Shown: positions 1 to 9,541, counted from the stretch's first letter. The stretch is DNA of 34,606 bases from Eubacteriales Family XIII. Incertae Sedis bacterium (GCA_031260885.1 JAISKP010000198.1:1-34606), one strand, 5' to 3'. Notes: a model not told the origin generated them from the letters alone. Numbers and translations: made by a program.

Positions 1-64
1 AATGTGTTTCAGTCTCTTCTGAGACCATTTGGAATATGATTTATCCATCCAAAAGAGTATACAA

Positions 65-114
65 AAACGGGACATTTTGTTTTGTGAATTAAACGGGACA
101 TTTTGTTTTGTGAA
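65..114. repeat. Two perfect 24-nt direct repeats (AAACGGGACATTTTGTTTTGTGAA at 65-88 and 91-114), possibly the terminal/subterminal repeats of an IS element lying off the left edge
   Basis: Identical 24-mers separated by 2 nt; no transposase ORF in the window, so the IS assignment is inference. Confidence 0.55.
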
Positions 115-135
115 CCACACATGTCAATTTATTTG

Positions 136-164
136 TAGACTTCTTGCCGGATTATTAGTATAAT
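136..164 (+). promoter_or_regulatory. Putative sigma-70 promoter of the tRNA-Pro gene (TAGACT, 17 nt, TATAAT)
   Basis: Perfect -10 TATAAT at 159-164, -35-like TAGACT at 136-141, about 30 nt upstream of the tRNA. Confidence 0.5.
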
Positions 165-193
165 AGCATTCGCGAGTCAAAAATGACGCGTAT

Positions 194-258
<65 letters not shown>

Positions 259-270
<12 letters not shown>

Positions 271-1482
271 TCTTTTACGATTGTTGATATTTCGATATAT
301 CATAAAATAGATGAGGAATGCGGTGATCAGCGTGAGCACGCCGGTGAGCAGAAATACCGCCTTGAATCCCAAGAGGGAAGCGATCTGACCGCCGAGCACC
401 GAACCCACAAATACGCCGAGATATCCTGCGGCATTGCTGTAGCCAAAGATTGTTCCGGCGACCTTTTCCGGAACAATCTTCTTGAGCATCACGTTGATCG
501 ACGGTTGCAGACCGCCGGAAGCGAGTCCCATCAAAAACCGAAGCACCGCAAGCTGCCAGACCGTCGTCACAAACGCCTGTGGGAAAACCGTGAGACAGGT
601 TGCCATTGCGGTGATCCACATGATCTTATGCGTACCGACTCGATCCGACAATCTGCCGAGCACGGGTGCGGAAAGAATGCTCGCCAGTCCCGACACGGAG
701 AATACAAGACCTGAGATCAGCGCCAGATGAACGATCTCGCCGGATAGCTCCGAAATATATAACGTAAGAATTGGTTGAATCGAGAAGTTTACCAAATAGA
801 TCATAAAGTAGGCGATAAACAGCGCGACAGTGATTGTCTTTTCAGGGAGACTCCGCCAAATATCTCTGAAGGGCTCGGCCTTGGAATGATCCTTCACAAA
901 GTTTTCCTTCACAAAGAAGAGCGTCAGAAAAAAAGTCAGCAGCATCAGTCCGGAAGTCACATAGAAAGTCATCTGGATGCTGAACTGTTCGGCAAGAAAT
1001 CCGCCGAATGTCGGACCGATCAGCGATCCGGAGATGTTCGAAGTCGACAGGACGCCGAGCGCAAACCCCGCATGTTCCCTGTCGGTCTGTGTCGCGATAA
1101 GCGTCGTACATGCCGTAGCATAACCCGTGATCGCACCGAGCAGCGCCCGAAACAACACGAGCATCTGAATGTTCTGCGTAAAGGCGATGCCGAATATGAC
1201 AATCGCCATACCGAGACTCGCACGGAGCAACATGGATTTTCTGCCGATTCGATCGGCGGTATATCCCCATATGGGTGAGAAAATCGCAGAGACGATGAAC
1301 GTAACGCCAAACGCCAAGCCCGACAACTCGGCGACTTTATCCGCATCATAGACCCCGAGTTGATGAATGAAGAGCGGCATGATCGGCGCGACCTGGCTCA
1401 AACCGATCCCGGTCGCAAACATTCCGATCCAACAGACGATGAGATTCCTTTTCCAAATCGGCATTACAATCAATCCATTCAT
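259..1482 (-). CDS. MFS multidrug efflux transporter (MdtG/TetA-like)
   Basis: 12-TM-like MFS protein with GYTADRIGRKSMLLRASLGMA and GRLSDRVGTHK motifs. Confidence 0.85.
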
Positions 1483-1505
1483 TTCAATAGCAAAATAAAT
1501 ACTCC

Positions 1506-1537
1506 GAGGTTCCTATGCGCAGGTAGGCGATAACCTC
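1506..1537 (-). promoter_or_regulatory. Hairpin in the leader of the MFS gene
   Basis: Minus strand GAGGTT-ATCG-CCTA-CCTGCGCA-TAGG-AACCTC: 6-bp and 4-bp stems with a 4-nt one-sided bulge. Confidence 0.35.
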
Positions 1538-1714
1538 CCGATCAAAGACCGATCGTATTACATTATATTCCTTTGAAGGCATTCTTCATAATAAATTTAA
1601 GAATTCTTCAAGTTTCGACGCTTATGTTTAATGCATTCAATCTCTATAATAGAAATAGCGTGGTTCTGCTTCTTTTTCGTTATTGTCCGCCGCGCCCCAT
1701 GATTGGATCATGTT

Positions 1715-3397
1715 ATGAACAAAAAATGTCAATACCTGCTGATCCTCCCGCTCCTTTTCGGTCTCGTATTTTCGGCGGGCTGCAGTGCGGTGCGCATTGA
1801 TTCCATACCGCCGCTGAGCGGCAGCGCACAGGAAACTTCCGCATCAGGCGTTCTCCATCAGTACAGCGCCGAAGACGTGGATGATTCGTGGAATGCCGCG
1901 GGCGCCACGAAGATCACCTTTGCGGCGCACAGCGTTTCGGTGTCCGGTCGCGGTGCCGTCTCTGACGGCAGCCTTGTCACGATCAGCGATGCCGGAACAT
2001 ATATTTTATCGGGCAGCACGGACAATGGGCAGGTGCTCGTCTATGCCGGGAAGAATGACTTGGTTCGTCTCGTGCTGAACGGACTCGACATCACGTGCGG
2101 CGACAGCGCGCCGATCTATATCATGAAGGCGGGGAAAACGGTCATGATCCTTGCGTCCGGTACGGAAAATACCGTGATGGACGCGACGGCGTACGCACGG
2201 GCGGACGCCGCCGGGGAGCCGAACGCCGCCGTCTTTTCGAAAGATGATCTGACCATTACGGGAAACGGGTCTCTCGTCGTGACGGCAAATTATGAAGATG
2301 CGATCTGTTCCAAGGATATTCTTACGATCACGGGCGGAAATATTCACATCACGGCTGCAGACGACGGGCTGCGCGGGACGGACGGCGTTGCGATATTAGA
2401 CGGTACCTTTGATATCCGGGCGGGAAGTAAAGGCATCCGTTCGACAAAGGACGCGGAGACTTCTGCGGAAGATGTAACATCTGAAACGGAGGAATCCGTC
2501 GAACAGGGCTTTGTTCTGATTGACGGCGGCGTGATCCACATTTCCGAATGCACGGAGGGGATCGAAGCGCCGAGGATCGAGATCAGCGGCGGCACGATCG
2601 ATATCGAGGCAAGCGACGACGCGATCAATGCCGCCGGAAGTTCGTCTGCAGGAGAGCAGTTCCCACAGGGCGGACGGGGACGACCGGCCGGGGACTGGGC
2701 AGGAGGCGAAAGGCGTCCGGGAGAAACCGGTGCAATGCCGCCGGATCAGCAGCCCGGGGAATGGATGGAAGGTGATTTCGCCGCAGGCGATTATTATCTG
2801 CGCATCACGGGCGGAAGGATCAACCTGTTCGGTCGCAATGACGGGATCGACGCAAACGGCAACGTATACATAGAAGGCGGCGAAGTCTTCATCAGCAGCA
2901 AATCCATGGGCGCAGACGGCGCGATCGACGTCGACGAAAGCGTAACCATCACAGGGGGTAGTCTGATTACAGCGGGAAGCATCGTAATTCCGGCAGCGAA
3001 TTCTACGCAGGCATCTATTCTCGTTTCCCACACGGCGCAACAGGCGCAGGGCAGTGTAATCGCACTCAAAGATGCCACAGGCAAAACAATTCTTGAATAT
3101 GCAAGCCGCATCACTTTCAGTGCTTCGGCATTTTCATCCCCTGATCTAAAAGTCGGCGAAACCTACACGCTCTATATAGACGGTCAGAAACTGACGGACA
3201 TCACGTTGACAAACCTTGCAACAACCATCTCCGATGATGGCGGTGCCTATTCGATGACGAACGGCTTCGGCGGCGGTTTTGGCGGTGGTCGAAATCGCCA
3301 GGCAGAGGCAGGCGGAAGAACCGGCGGTCAGGGTGCAGCTCCAGGCAGACAAGCTCCCGCAGATGCAATCGACGCAGGAAAGGAGCCCGCACAATGA
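1715..3397 (+). CDS. Cthe_2159-like (DUF4353) carbohydrate-binding beta-helix lipoprotein
   Basis: Lipobox LVFSAGC; repeated ITGG..I.I.A.DDGI beta-helix repeats; Gly/Arg-rich C-terminal tail; start taken at MNKKC. Confidence 0.75.
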   Translation: MNKKCQYLLILPLLFGLVFSAGCSAVRIDSIPPLSGSAQETSASGVLHQYSAEDVDDSWNAAGATKITFAAHSVSVSGRGAVSDGSLVTISDAGTYILSGSTDNGQVLVYAGKNDLVRLVLNGLDITCGDSAPIYIMKAGKTVMILASGTENTVMDATAYARADAAGEPNAAVFSKDDLTITGNGSLVVTANYEDAICSKDILTITGGNIHITAADDGLRGTDGVAILDGTFDIRAGSKGIRSTKDAETSAEDVTSETEESVEQGFVLIDGGVIHISECTEGIEAPRIEISGGTIDIEASDDAINAAGSSSAGEQFPQGGRGRPAGDWAGGERRPGETGAMPPDQQPGEWMEGDFAAGDYYLRITGGRINLFGRNDGIDANGNVYIEGGEVFISSKSMGADGAIDVDESVTITGGSLITAGSIVIPAANSTQASILVSHTAQQAQGSVIALKDATGKTILEYASRITFSASAFSSPDLKVGETYTLYIDGQKLTDITLTNLATTISDDGGAYSMTNGFGGGFGGGRNRQAEAGGRTGGQGAAPGRQAPADAIDAGKEPAQ

Positions 3398-4062
3398 GAC
3401 ACGAATACAAACACAGGCTGAATTATATGGATTACACGGTGCTTGCGAGCAGAATCAGATCCGTCCTTCCGCGGGATCGTCATGCCACCGACGCCGGCGA
3501 ATACAACGTGCGCAGCCTGTATTTCGACACGCCGGACAACCGCGCGCTCCGCGAGAAGATCTCAGGAACGGATCGGCGGGAAAAGTTCCGCATCCGTCGG
3601 TATCCGGGCGGCATGGAGCGGATTGCGCTCGAAAAGAAGATCAAGATCGGCGGACTCTGCAATAAGAAATCCGAAATTCTAAGTACCGCCGAATGTCAGC
3701 GGATCATTGCGGGCGACATCGACTGGATCGGGAACGACGATCGGCAGCTGCTGCTTGAGTTTTACAGCAAGCTCCGCGGACAGTTGCTCCATCCGAAGGT
3801 GATCGTTGAATATATCAGAGAGCCGTTCATCTTCCCGGCAGGCAATGTCCGGATCACCTTCGACCGGGACATCAGAACCGGGTTGCATAGAGCGGATTTT
3901 CTGGATGACAGCGTTCCGCTGATCCCCGCAGGCGATGAAATCATCCTGCTCGAGGTGAAGTACGACGAATACATCCCTTCCTTCATCACAGATTTACTGC
4001 AGATCGGCAGTCGGCGCGCCGCAGCGTGCTCAAAATATGCGATCGCCCGCAGCTACGGCTGA
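3394..4062 (+). CDS. VTC-domain (polyphosphate polymerase-like) protein
   Basis: RHEYKHRLN, V.SLYFDTPDN, KFRIRRYPGG and EKKIKI motifs; ATGA overlap with upstream CDS. Confidence 0.85.
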   Translation: MRHEYKHRLNYMDYTVLASRIRSVLPRDRHATDAGEYNVRSLYFDTPDNRALREKISGTDRREKFRIRRYPGGMERIALEKKIKIGGLCNKKSEILSTAECQRIIAGDIDWIGNDDRQLLLEFYSKLRGQLLHPKVIVEYIREPFIFPAGNVRITFDRDIRTGLHRADFLDDSVPLIPAGDEIILLEVKYDEYIPSFITDLLQIGSRRAAACSKYAIARSYG

Positions 4063-4146
4063 GGACGTTTTAAAATAAATCAATTCGAATGATCAAGCGG
4101 GAGAATGACCGAGCATCGGAACTTCTCAATATGGAGGGAAAGTAAA

Positions 4147-4824
4147 ATGACAGGTTTTGGCGACATCTTTAAATCCGGGTTTTTAGAAGGTCTCAGCAGC
4201 GGTGTGTCCGCGCCGACGATGGTGATTGCGATGATCCTCGCAATCGCAGTCGGATTTTTTATCTTCTTCATATATAGGAGATCGTTTCAGGGCGTGATGT
4301 ATTCATCGAGTTTCGCCATCACGCTGATTGCCCTGACGCTCATCTCGACGCTCATCATCCTCGCGGTATCGAGCAATGTCATTCTGTCGCTTGGCATGGT
4401 CGGCGCACTCTCCATTGTCCGATTCCGGGCAGCGATCAAGGATCCGCTCGACCTCGCCTTTCTGTTCTGGTCCATCGCGGCGGGCATCGTGATCGCCGCA
4501 GGGATGTTCCTGCTCGCCGTCATCGGCAGCGTCATCATCGGCGCAGTGCTTCTGCTGACTGTAAACCGCAAACCCCACGATACGCCCTACATCCTCGTAG
4601 TCTCCTGCGCCGACCAAGCAGTAGAAACGGCGGTGGCACAAGCCCTGTCTGCCAAAGTGCGGAGAAGTAAAATCAAAAGCAAGACCGTAACGGCAGAAAG
4701 AATAGAGCTGAATTACGAAATCCGGCTCAAATCCGAAGACACAAGCTTTGTGAATGAATTATCAATAATGAACGGCGTAAAGAATACGGTGCTCGTCAGC
4801 TATGATGGGGATTATATGGGCTAA
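4147..4824 (+). CDS. DUF4956 membrane protein
   Basis: Multi-TM protein with SLGMVGALSIVRFRAAIKDPLDLAFLFWSIAAG; GGAGGG SD upstream of ATG at 4147. Confidence 0.85.
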   Translation: MTGFGDIFKSGFLEGLSSGVSAPTMVIAMILAIAVGFFIFFIYRRSFQGVMYSSSFAITLIALTLISTLIILAVSSNVILSLGMVGALSIVRFRAAIKDPLDLAFLFWSIAAGIVIAAGMFLLAVIGSVIIGAVLLLTVNRKPHDTPYILVVSCADQAVETAVAQALSAKVRRSKIKSKTVTAERIELNYEIRLKSEDTSFVNELSIMNGVKNTVLVSYDGDYMG

Positions 4825-4881
4825 CCGTTACGGCACAGGAGTGTGGCTGGCGTCTGCTGTATCTATGCCGCCGCCTACCGC

Positions 4882-5322
4882 CTACTCCTGCGTGGTAGCC
4901 GAAAACATAAACGTAATCTCGCATTCGCAGACGAGCTTGCCTTCTTTGTAAGCGACCGCCTTCCCTTTTCCGCCGCGGCTGCGCAGATTCTCCAGAACCA
5001 CTTCCAAGCGCAGTTCATCGCCCGGCACGACCATCCCTCGAAACTTTGCCTTGTCGATCGCCGCAAAGTAGGCGATCTTCCCCCTGTTTTCCGGCAGCGA
5101 AAGCACGGCAACCGCACCTGCCTGTGCCAGTGCTTCAATCTGCAGTACGCCGGGCATCACCGGATTCTCCGGAAAATGTCCTTCAAAATAATACTCATCC
5201 GCACGCACATGCTTGATCGCAACAGCCTTCTCCCCGGGAATCAGTTCAATGACCTCGTCGATCAGTAAGAACGGATCGCGATGCGGCAGAATTTCTTCGA
5301 TCTGTCTTCTATTAAGTTCCAT
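4882..5322 (-). CDS. fabZ: 3-hydroxyacyl-ACP dehydratase FabZ
   Basis: IEEILPHRDPFLLIDEV, GHFPENPVMPGVLQIEALAQ. Confidence 0.97.
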   Translation of the reverse strand: MELNRRQIEEILPHRDPFLLIDEVIELIPGEKAVAIKHVRADEYYFEGHFPENPVMPGVLQIEALAQAGAVAVLSLPENRGKIAYFAAIDKAKFRGMVVPGDELRLEVVLENLRSRGGKGKAVAYKEGKLVCECEITFMFSATTQE

Positions 5323-5345
5323 CGTTTACCTCCGCGTAGGATCGT

Positions 5346-5383
5346 CCGGGACGGTTCTCATCTGTCTCGGAGAATCGTCGCGG
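5346..5383. repeat. REP-like hairpin in the fabF-fabZ intergenic region
   Basis: CCG-G-GACGGTTCTC-ATCTGTCTCG-GAGAATCGTC-G-CGG: 10-bp stem (one G-U) plus 3-bp extension. Confidence 0.6.
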
Positions 5384-5402
5384 GCTGTCCTGTCCGTGTG
5401 CG

Positions 5403-6632
5403 CTAATACCTCTTAAATATGATCGTTGCGTTGTGCCCGCCGAACCCCAAAGAGTTCGAAAGCGTATACTGCACAGAGACATCCCGCGCAGTTCCGGGCA
5501 CATAATCCAGATCGAGTTCCTCATCCGGAACCTGATATCCGATTGTAGGCGGAACCTTCCCGGTCAGAATCGCTTTTACGCAAAACACCGCCTCAACGGC
5601 GCCGGCAGCACCGAGCATATGCCCGGTCATAGACTTCGTCGAGCTGATCGGAATATCGTAGGCGGAAGCGCCGAACACATTTTTGATCGCCCGCGTTTCA
5701 TAGAGATCGTTGAGCGGCGTTGAGGTGCCGTGCGCATTGATATACGAGATATCCGAAGGCGCGACCCCGGCGCTTTCAATCGCCATGCGCATCGCGGCGG
5801 AAGCACCTTCTCCTTCCGGCGACGGCGCCGTGATATGATATGCATCGCAGCTCGAGCCGTAGCCCGTCACCTCTGCAAGGATATTCGCGCCGCGTGCCTT
5901 CGCATGTTCGTATTCTTCAAGAATCAGGATGCCTGCGCCCTCTCCCATAATGAACCCCGCACGTTCCTTGTCAAAAGGGATGGACGCGCGCGTTTTATCT
6001 TCGGTGCCGTTCATCGCCTTCATGTTCACAAAACCGGCCATGCTCGCAGGGGCAAACGGTGCCTCTGCCCCGCCGGCAACGACCGCATCCGCATAACCGT
6101 GGCGGATGGCGCGCCATGCCTCGCCGATGGCGTTTGTCCCGCAGGAACATGCCGTAACGACGCTGAGCGCCGAGCCTTTAAATCCGTTTGCGATCGCAAT
6201 CTGCCCGGGCAGGATATTGCCGATGATCATGGGCACAAGCAGTGCCGACACGCGTCGGACGCCTTCTCTGGCCGCGAGCAGCACTTCCTTTTCGTGCGTA
6301 ACGATGCCGCCGATTCCGCTGCCGACATATACACAAATCCGAGTGGCGTCGATGTTTTCCCCGGCGATCAGACCGCTCATATCCAACGCTTCCCGCGCAG
6401 CGGACATCCCATATTGACAGAACGGATCCATGCGCCGCGCCTCCCTTTTGTCGGGATATTCGTAATCCTTCAACTCGGCACCGAGCGTGACTTTGTAATC
6501 CGTAAGATCAAAATGGGTGATGCGGTCTATTCCGCATTTTCCGTTCATCACACCGGTCCATGCTTCCTCGACGGTATTTCCCACCGGACATACGGCGCCG
6601 ATTCCTGTAATTACCACTCTTTTGGTGCTCAT
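5403..6632 (-). CDS. fabF: beta-ketoacyl-ACP synthase II
   Basis: KAS motifs VVTACSCGTNAIGEAWRAI, NAHGTSTPLND, KSMTGHMLGAAGA, NSLGFGGHNA. Confidence 0.97.
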   Translation of the reverse strand: MSTKRVVITGIGAVCPVGNTVEEAWTGVMNGKCGIDRITHFDLTDYKVTLGAELKDYEYPDKREARRMDPFCQYGMSAAREALDMSGLIAGENIDATRICVYVGSGIGGIVTHEKEVLLAAREGVRRVSALLVPMIIGNILPGQIAIANGFKGSALSVVTACSCGTNAIGEAWRAIRHGYADAVVAGGAEAPFAPASMAGFVNMKAMNGTEDKTRASIPFDKERAGFIMGEGAGILILEEYEHAKARGANILAEVTGYGSSCDAYHITAPSPEGEGASAAMRMAIESAGVAPSDISYINAHGTSTPLNDLYETRAIKNVFGASAYDIPISSTKSMTGHMLGAAGAVEAVFCVKAILTGKVPPTIGYQVPDEELDLDYVPGTARDVSVQYTLSNSLGFGGHNATIIFKRY

Positions 6633-6675
6633 CCTTCACTCCATTCCGCTGCACAACCGCAGCACAACTCCTTGC

Positions 6676-7425
6676 TCAGATCATCATGCCGCCGTCAACG
6701 CCGATGACCTGCCCCGTAATATAGGAAGCCAGATCGGAGGCGAGAAACGTCACGAGATGTGCGATGTCTTCAGGTGTACCTTTTCGTCCGAGGCTGATGG
6801 ATTTCAGTGCTGATTCTATCTGCGCATCACTGGCACCGGACGTCATATCCGTATCGATCAAACCCGGTGCAATCGCATTTGCCGTAATATTTCGTGAACC
6901 GAGTTCCTTTGCAACAGATTTCGTCAGACCGATCACGCCCGCCTTTGCCGCCGCGTAATTTACCTGGCCCGCATTACCACGGAGTCCGACGATGGAAGAC
7001 AGATTGATGATTCTGCCGCTTCTCGCCTTGGTCATGACGGGTGCCGCACGCTGAATCATATAGAACATCCCGCTCAAATTGGTCCGTACGACGCTGTCGA
7101 AATCTTCCGGGCTCATACGCAGCAGAAGTTTGTCATTCGTAATACCGGCATTGTTTACGAGAATGTCGAGCCCACCCAGCAGTCCGGTTGCCGTCAAGAC
7201 GGCTTCCGCAGCGAACGCTGCATCCGCAACATCCCCTTTCAGGGATTCCGCCTTTACGCCCATGGCGGCGGCGGTCCTTACGGTTTCGGATGCCGCTTCA
7301 TCGTTATGCAAATAGGTGATCAGCACGTTTGCGCCGTGCGCGGCGAGGTCGAGCGCAATCGCATGTCCGATACCCCTCGAACCGCCCGTTACGACAGCAT
7401 TCTTTCCCTCAAGAAGTTTACTCAT
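6676..7425 (-). CDS. fabG: 3-oxoacyl-ACP reductase FabG
   Basis: SDR motifs TGGSRGIG, NNAG, YAAAK, C-terminal YITGQVIGVDGGMMI. Confidence 0.96.
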   Translation of the reverse strand: MSKLLEGKNAVVTGGSRGIGHAIALDLAAHGANVLITYLHNDEAASETVRTAAAMGVKAESLKGDVADAAFAAEAVLTATGLLGGLDILVNNAGITNDKLLLRMSPEDFDSVVRTNLSGMFYMIQRAAPVMTKARSGRIINLSSIVGLRGNAGQVNYAAAKAGVIGLTKSVAKELGSRNITANAIAPGLIDTDMTSGASDAQIESALKSISLGRKGTPEDIAHLVTFLASDLASYITGQVIGVDGGMMI

Positions 7426-8463
7426 TTATTCCTCCCTATTCCCGCAAAGATCATCCAGTGCGGCGATCGTTTCGTTCAGCGTCTCTTCATCCTCCACATG
7501 CAGCGCGAGCATGTTCGGCACCGTCTTCTTCGTCAGTCCTGTAAGCGTCTTTCCGGGACCGATCTCAATGATCGCCGCCGCGCCTGCCTTTACAAGATTT
7601 TCAACGGTCTTTTGCCAATATACCGGACTTTTGACCTGAGCGGTAAGAATGGCGCGTATTTTCTCCTGGTATTCTTCAGCACCTGTTCCATATGTGTCAA
7701 GCGTTTCACCTGACAGGTTCAGATATACGGGATACAGGGCGGATCCGAACGTAAATTCCTTCGCAATTTCAGCGAGCCCGTCCGACGCCTCATTCATGAT
7801 CGGACTGTGGAACGCTGTACTCACGGCGAGCGGAATCACCTTGACCTTCACGCCCGCAATCTTCGCCTTTTCACCGAACCGCGCAATCGCCCGGGTATCT
7901 CCGGCAATCACCGTCTGGGAAGCCGAATTGAAGTTTACGGCTTCAAGCACGTCCTCTTCTCTGGCGGATTCAACGAGCTTGAGAATATCAGATACGCTTC
8001 CGAGAACTGCAGCCATCATGCCGCGGGGACTGCCGTCCGGGTATCTTCCCGACGCGGTCATCAGCATGCCGCGTGCACATACAAGCGCATAACCGGTACG
8101 GACATCGGGAATGACGCCCGCCGCAGTCAGTGCAGCATACTCCCCGAGGCTGAATCCGGCAACGCCGCCAATCCGAAGAACCCCGGTTTGAAGATTTCCG
8201 AATGTTGCAGAGGACAAATTCAGTCGTTCCGTCAGCGCTGCCCATGCCGCCATGTCCACGGTATAAACTGCGGGTTGCGTCGTGCTCGTCTCCTTCAGTT
8301 CGTCGGCGGAAGCAAAAAAACACTTATCGCGAATCTCCGCGCCCGCCTCGTCAAAGACCGTCCGTGCAGCGGCACTTGCGTCATAAAGACTTTTTCCCAT
8401 TCCGGGATATTGCGCGCCTTGTCCCGCAAAGACGACCGCGATCTTGATTGCTTTAGTCATCAA
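7426..8463 (-). CDS. fabD: malonyl-CoA-ACP transacylase FabD
   Basis: FAGQGAQYPGMGKSLY, GFSLGEYAAL, AFHSPIM, EIGPGKTLTGL. Confidence 0.96.
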   Translation of the reverse strand: MMTKAIKIAVVFAGQGAQYPGMGKSLYDASAAARTVFDEAGAEIRDKCFFASADELKETSTTQPAVYTVDMAAWAALTERLNLSSATFGNLQTGVLRIGGVAGFSLGEYAALTAAGVIPDVRTGYALVCARGMLMTASGRYPDGSPRGMMAAVLGSVSDILKLVESAREEDVLEAVNFNSASQTVIAGDTRAIARFGEKAKIAGVKVKVIPLAVSTAFHSPIMNEASDGLAEIAKEFTFGSALYPVYLNLSGETLDTYGTGAEEYQEKIRAILTAQVKSPVYWQKTVENLVKAGAAAIIEIGPGKTLTGLTKKTVPNMLALHVEDEETLNETIAALDDLCGNREE

Positions 8464-9391
8464 TCTCTCCTACGGAAGCCAGCGTCTCGCGTGCCCCGTC
8501 AAACAGTTCCCGGATGATCTCAGCCGCCGGCTGAATCCGATTCACCAGTCCCGCGATCTGACCGCTCATCAGAGAACCCCTGTCGACGTCGCCATCCACG
8601 ACGGCGTTGCGCAGCGAACCCGCCAAAAGGTTTTCATAGGTTTCAAGATCGGAACCGTTCTTTTCGAGCATCTGCACCTCCCGCGTCAGTTTATTTTTTA
8701 TGACGCGCACGGGATGTCCCGTTGCCCTACCGGTGACAACGGTATCGCTGTCTCCGGCACCGATGATCTTCTCCTTATAGGCTTGTGACGCCTGACATTC
8801 CGCCGCCACGACAAAACGCGTGCCCACCTGAATGCCTTCCGCCCCCAGCAGGAAAGCCGCCGCGACACCGCGACCATCCGCAATACCGCCCGCCGCAATG
8901 ACCGGAATCTTCAGCGCATCGACGACCTGCGGTACAAGCGCCATCGTCGTCATCTCGCCGATGTGACCGCCGCTTTCAAGCCCTTCCGCGATGACCGCAT
9001 CCACCCCGGTACGTTCGAGCCGGATGGCCAGCGCCACATTCGCGACAACGGGAATTACCTTTGTACCCGCTTCCTTCAATGCGGGGATATACTTGCCCGG
9101 ATTGCCGGCACCGGTCGTGATCACCGGCACGCGTTCTTCGATGATCACCTGCATGATCTCATCTACTGCCGGATTTAACAGCATGACGTTGACACCGAAC
9201 GGCTTATCGGTCAACGCCCTCGCACCGCGAATCTGTCCGCGCACCCAAGCCGCATCCGCACCACCGGCGGCAATCAGACCGAGTCCACCGCCTTCGGATA
9301 CGGCCGCCGCAAGACGGTGTTCCGCAACCCAAGCCATACCACCCTGAATAATGGGATACCTCGTTCCCAGCAGTTCTTTGATCCTATTCAT
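8453..9391 (-). CDS. fabK: enoyl-ACP reductase II (FMN-dependent FabK)
   Basis: YPIIQGGMAWVA, ESGGHIGEMTT, IPVIAAGGIADGRGVAAAFLLGAEGIQVGTRF; first gene of fab operon; start at MNRIKE with AGGAAG SD. Confidence 0.93.
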   Translation of the reverse strand: MNRIKELLGTRYPIIQGGMAWVAEHRLAAAVSEGGGLGLIAAGGADAAWVRGQIRGARALTDKPFGVNVMLLNPAVDEIMQVIIEERVPVITTGAGNPGKYIPALKEAGTKVIPVVANVALAIRLERTGVDAVIAEGLESGGHIGEMTTMALVPQVVDALKIPVIAAGGIADGRGVAAAFLLGAEGIQVGTRFVVAAECQASQAYKEKIIGAGDSDTVVTGRATGHPVRVIKNKLTREVQMLEKNGSDLETYENLLAGSLRNAVVDGDVDRGSLMSGQIAGLVNRIQPAAEIIRELFDGARETLASVGEIDD

Positions 9392-9478
9392 TTTGCTTCC
9401 TATTCTCTTCACCCGTTTGTGCTGATCGGTTTGCGGATTCTCCTATGCGATTCTACCACAAAAGAGCACATACAAAAT

Positions 9479-9507
9479 ATCATAGCCTGACTTTATAAAA
9501 AATTCAA
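9479..9507 (-). promoter_or_regulatory. Putative sigma-70 promoter of the fabKDGFZ operon
   Basis: Minus strand TTGAAT (9507-9502), 17-nt spacer, TATGAT (9484-9479). Confidence 0.6.
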
Positions 9508-9541
9508 CATTATTTTTATTATAAAAGTTTTAATTTAAAGA

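Noticed and set aside
4836-4890. CAGGAGT...ACTCCTG inverted repeat between DUF4956 and fabZ as a bidirectional terminator
   Set aside because: Loop of about 41 nt, no T-run on either strand, overlaps the fabZ stop; too weak to call.
5730-6707. 325-aa plus-strand ORF antisense to fabF
   Set aside because: Shadow ORF; fabF motifs on the minus strand are unambiguous.
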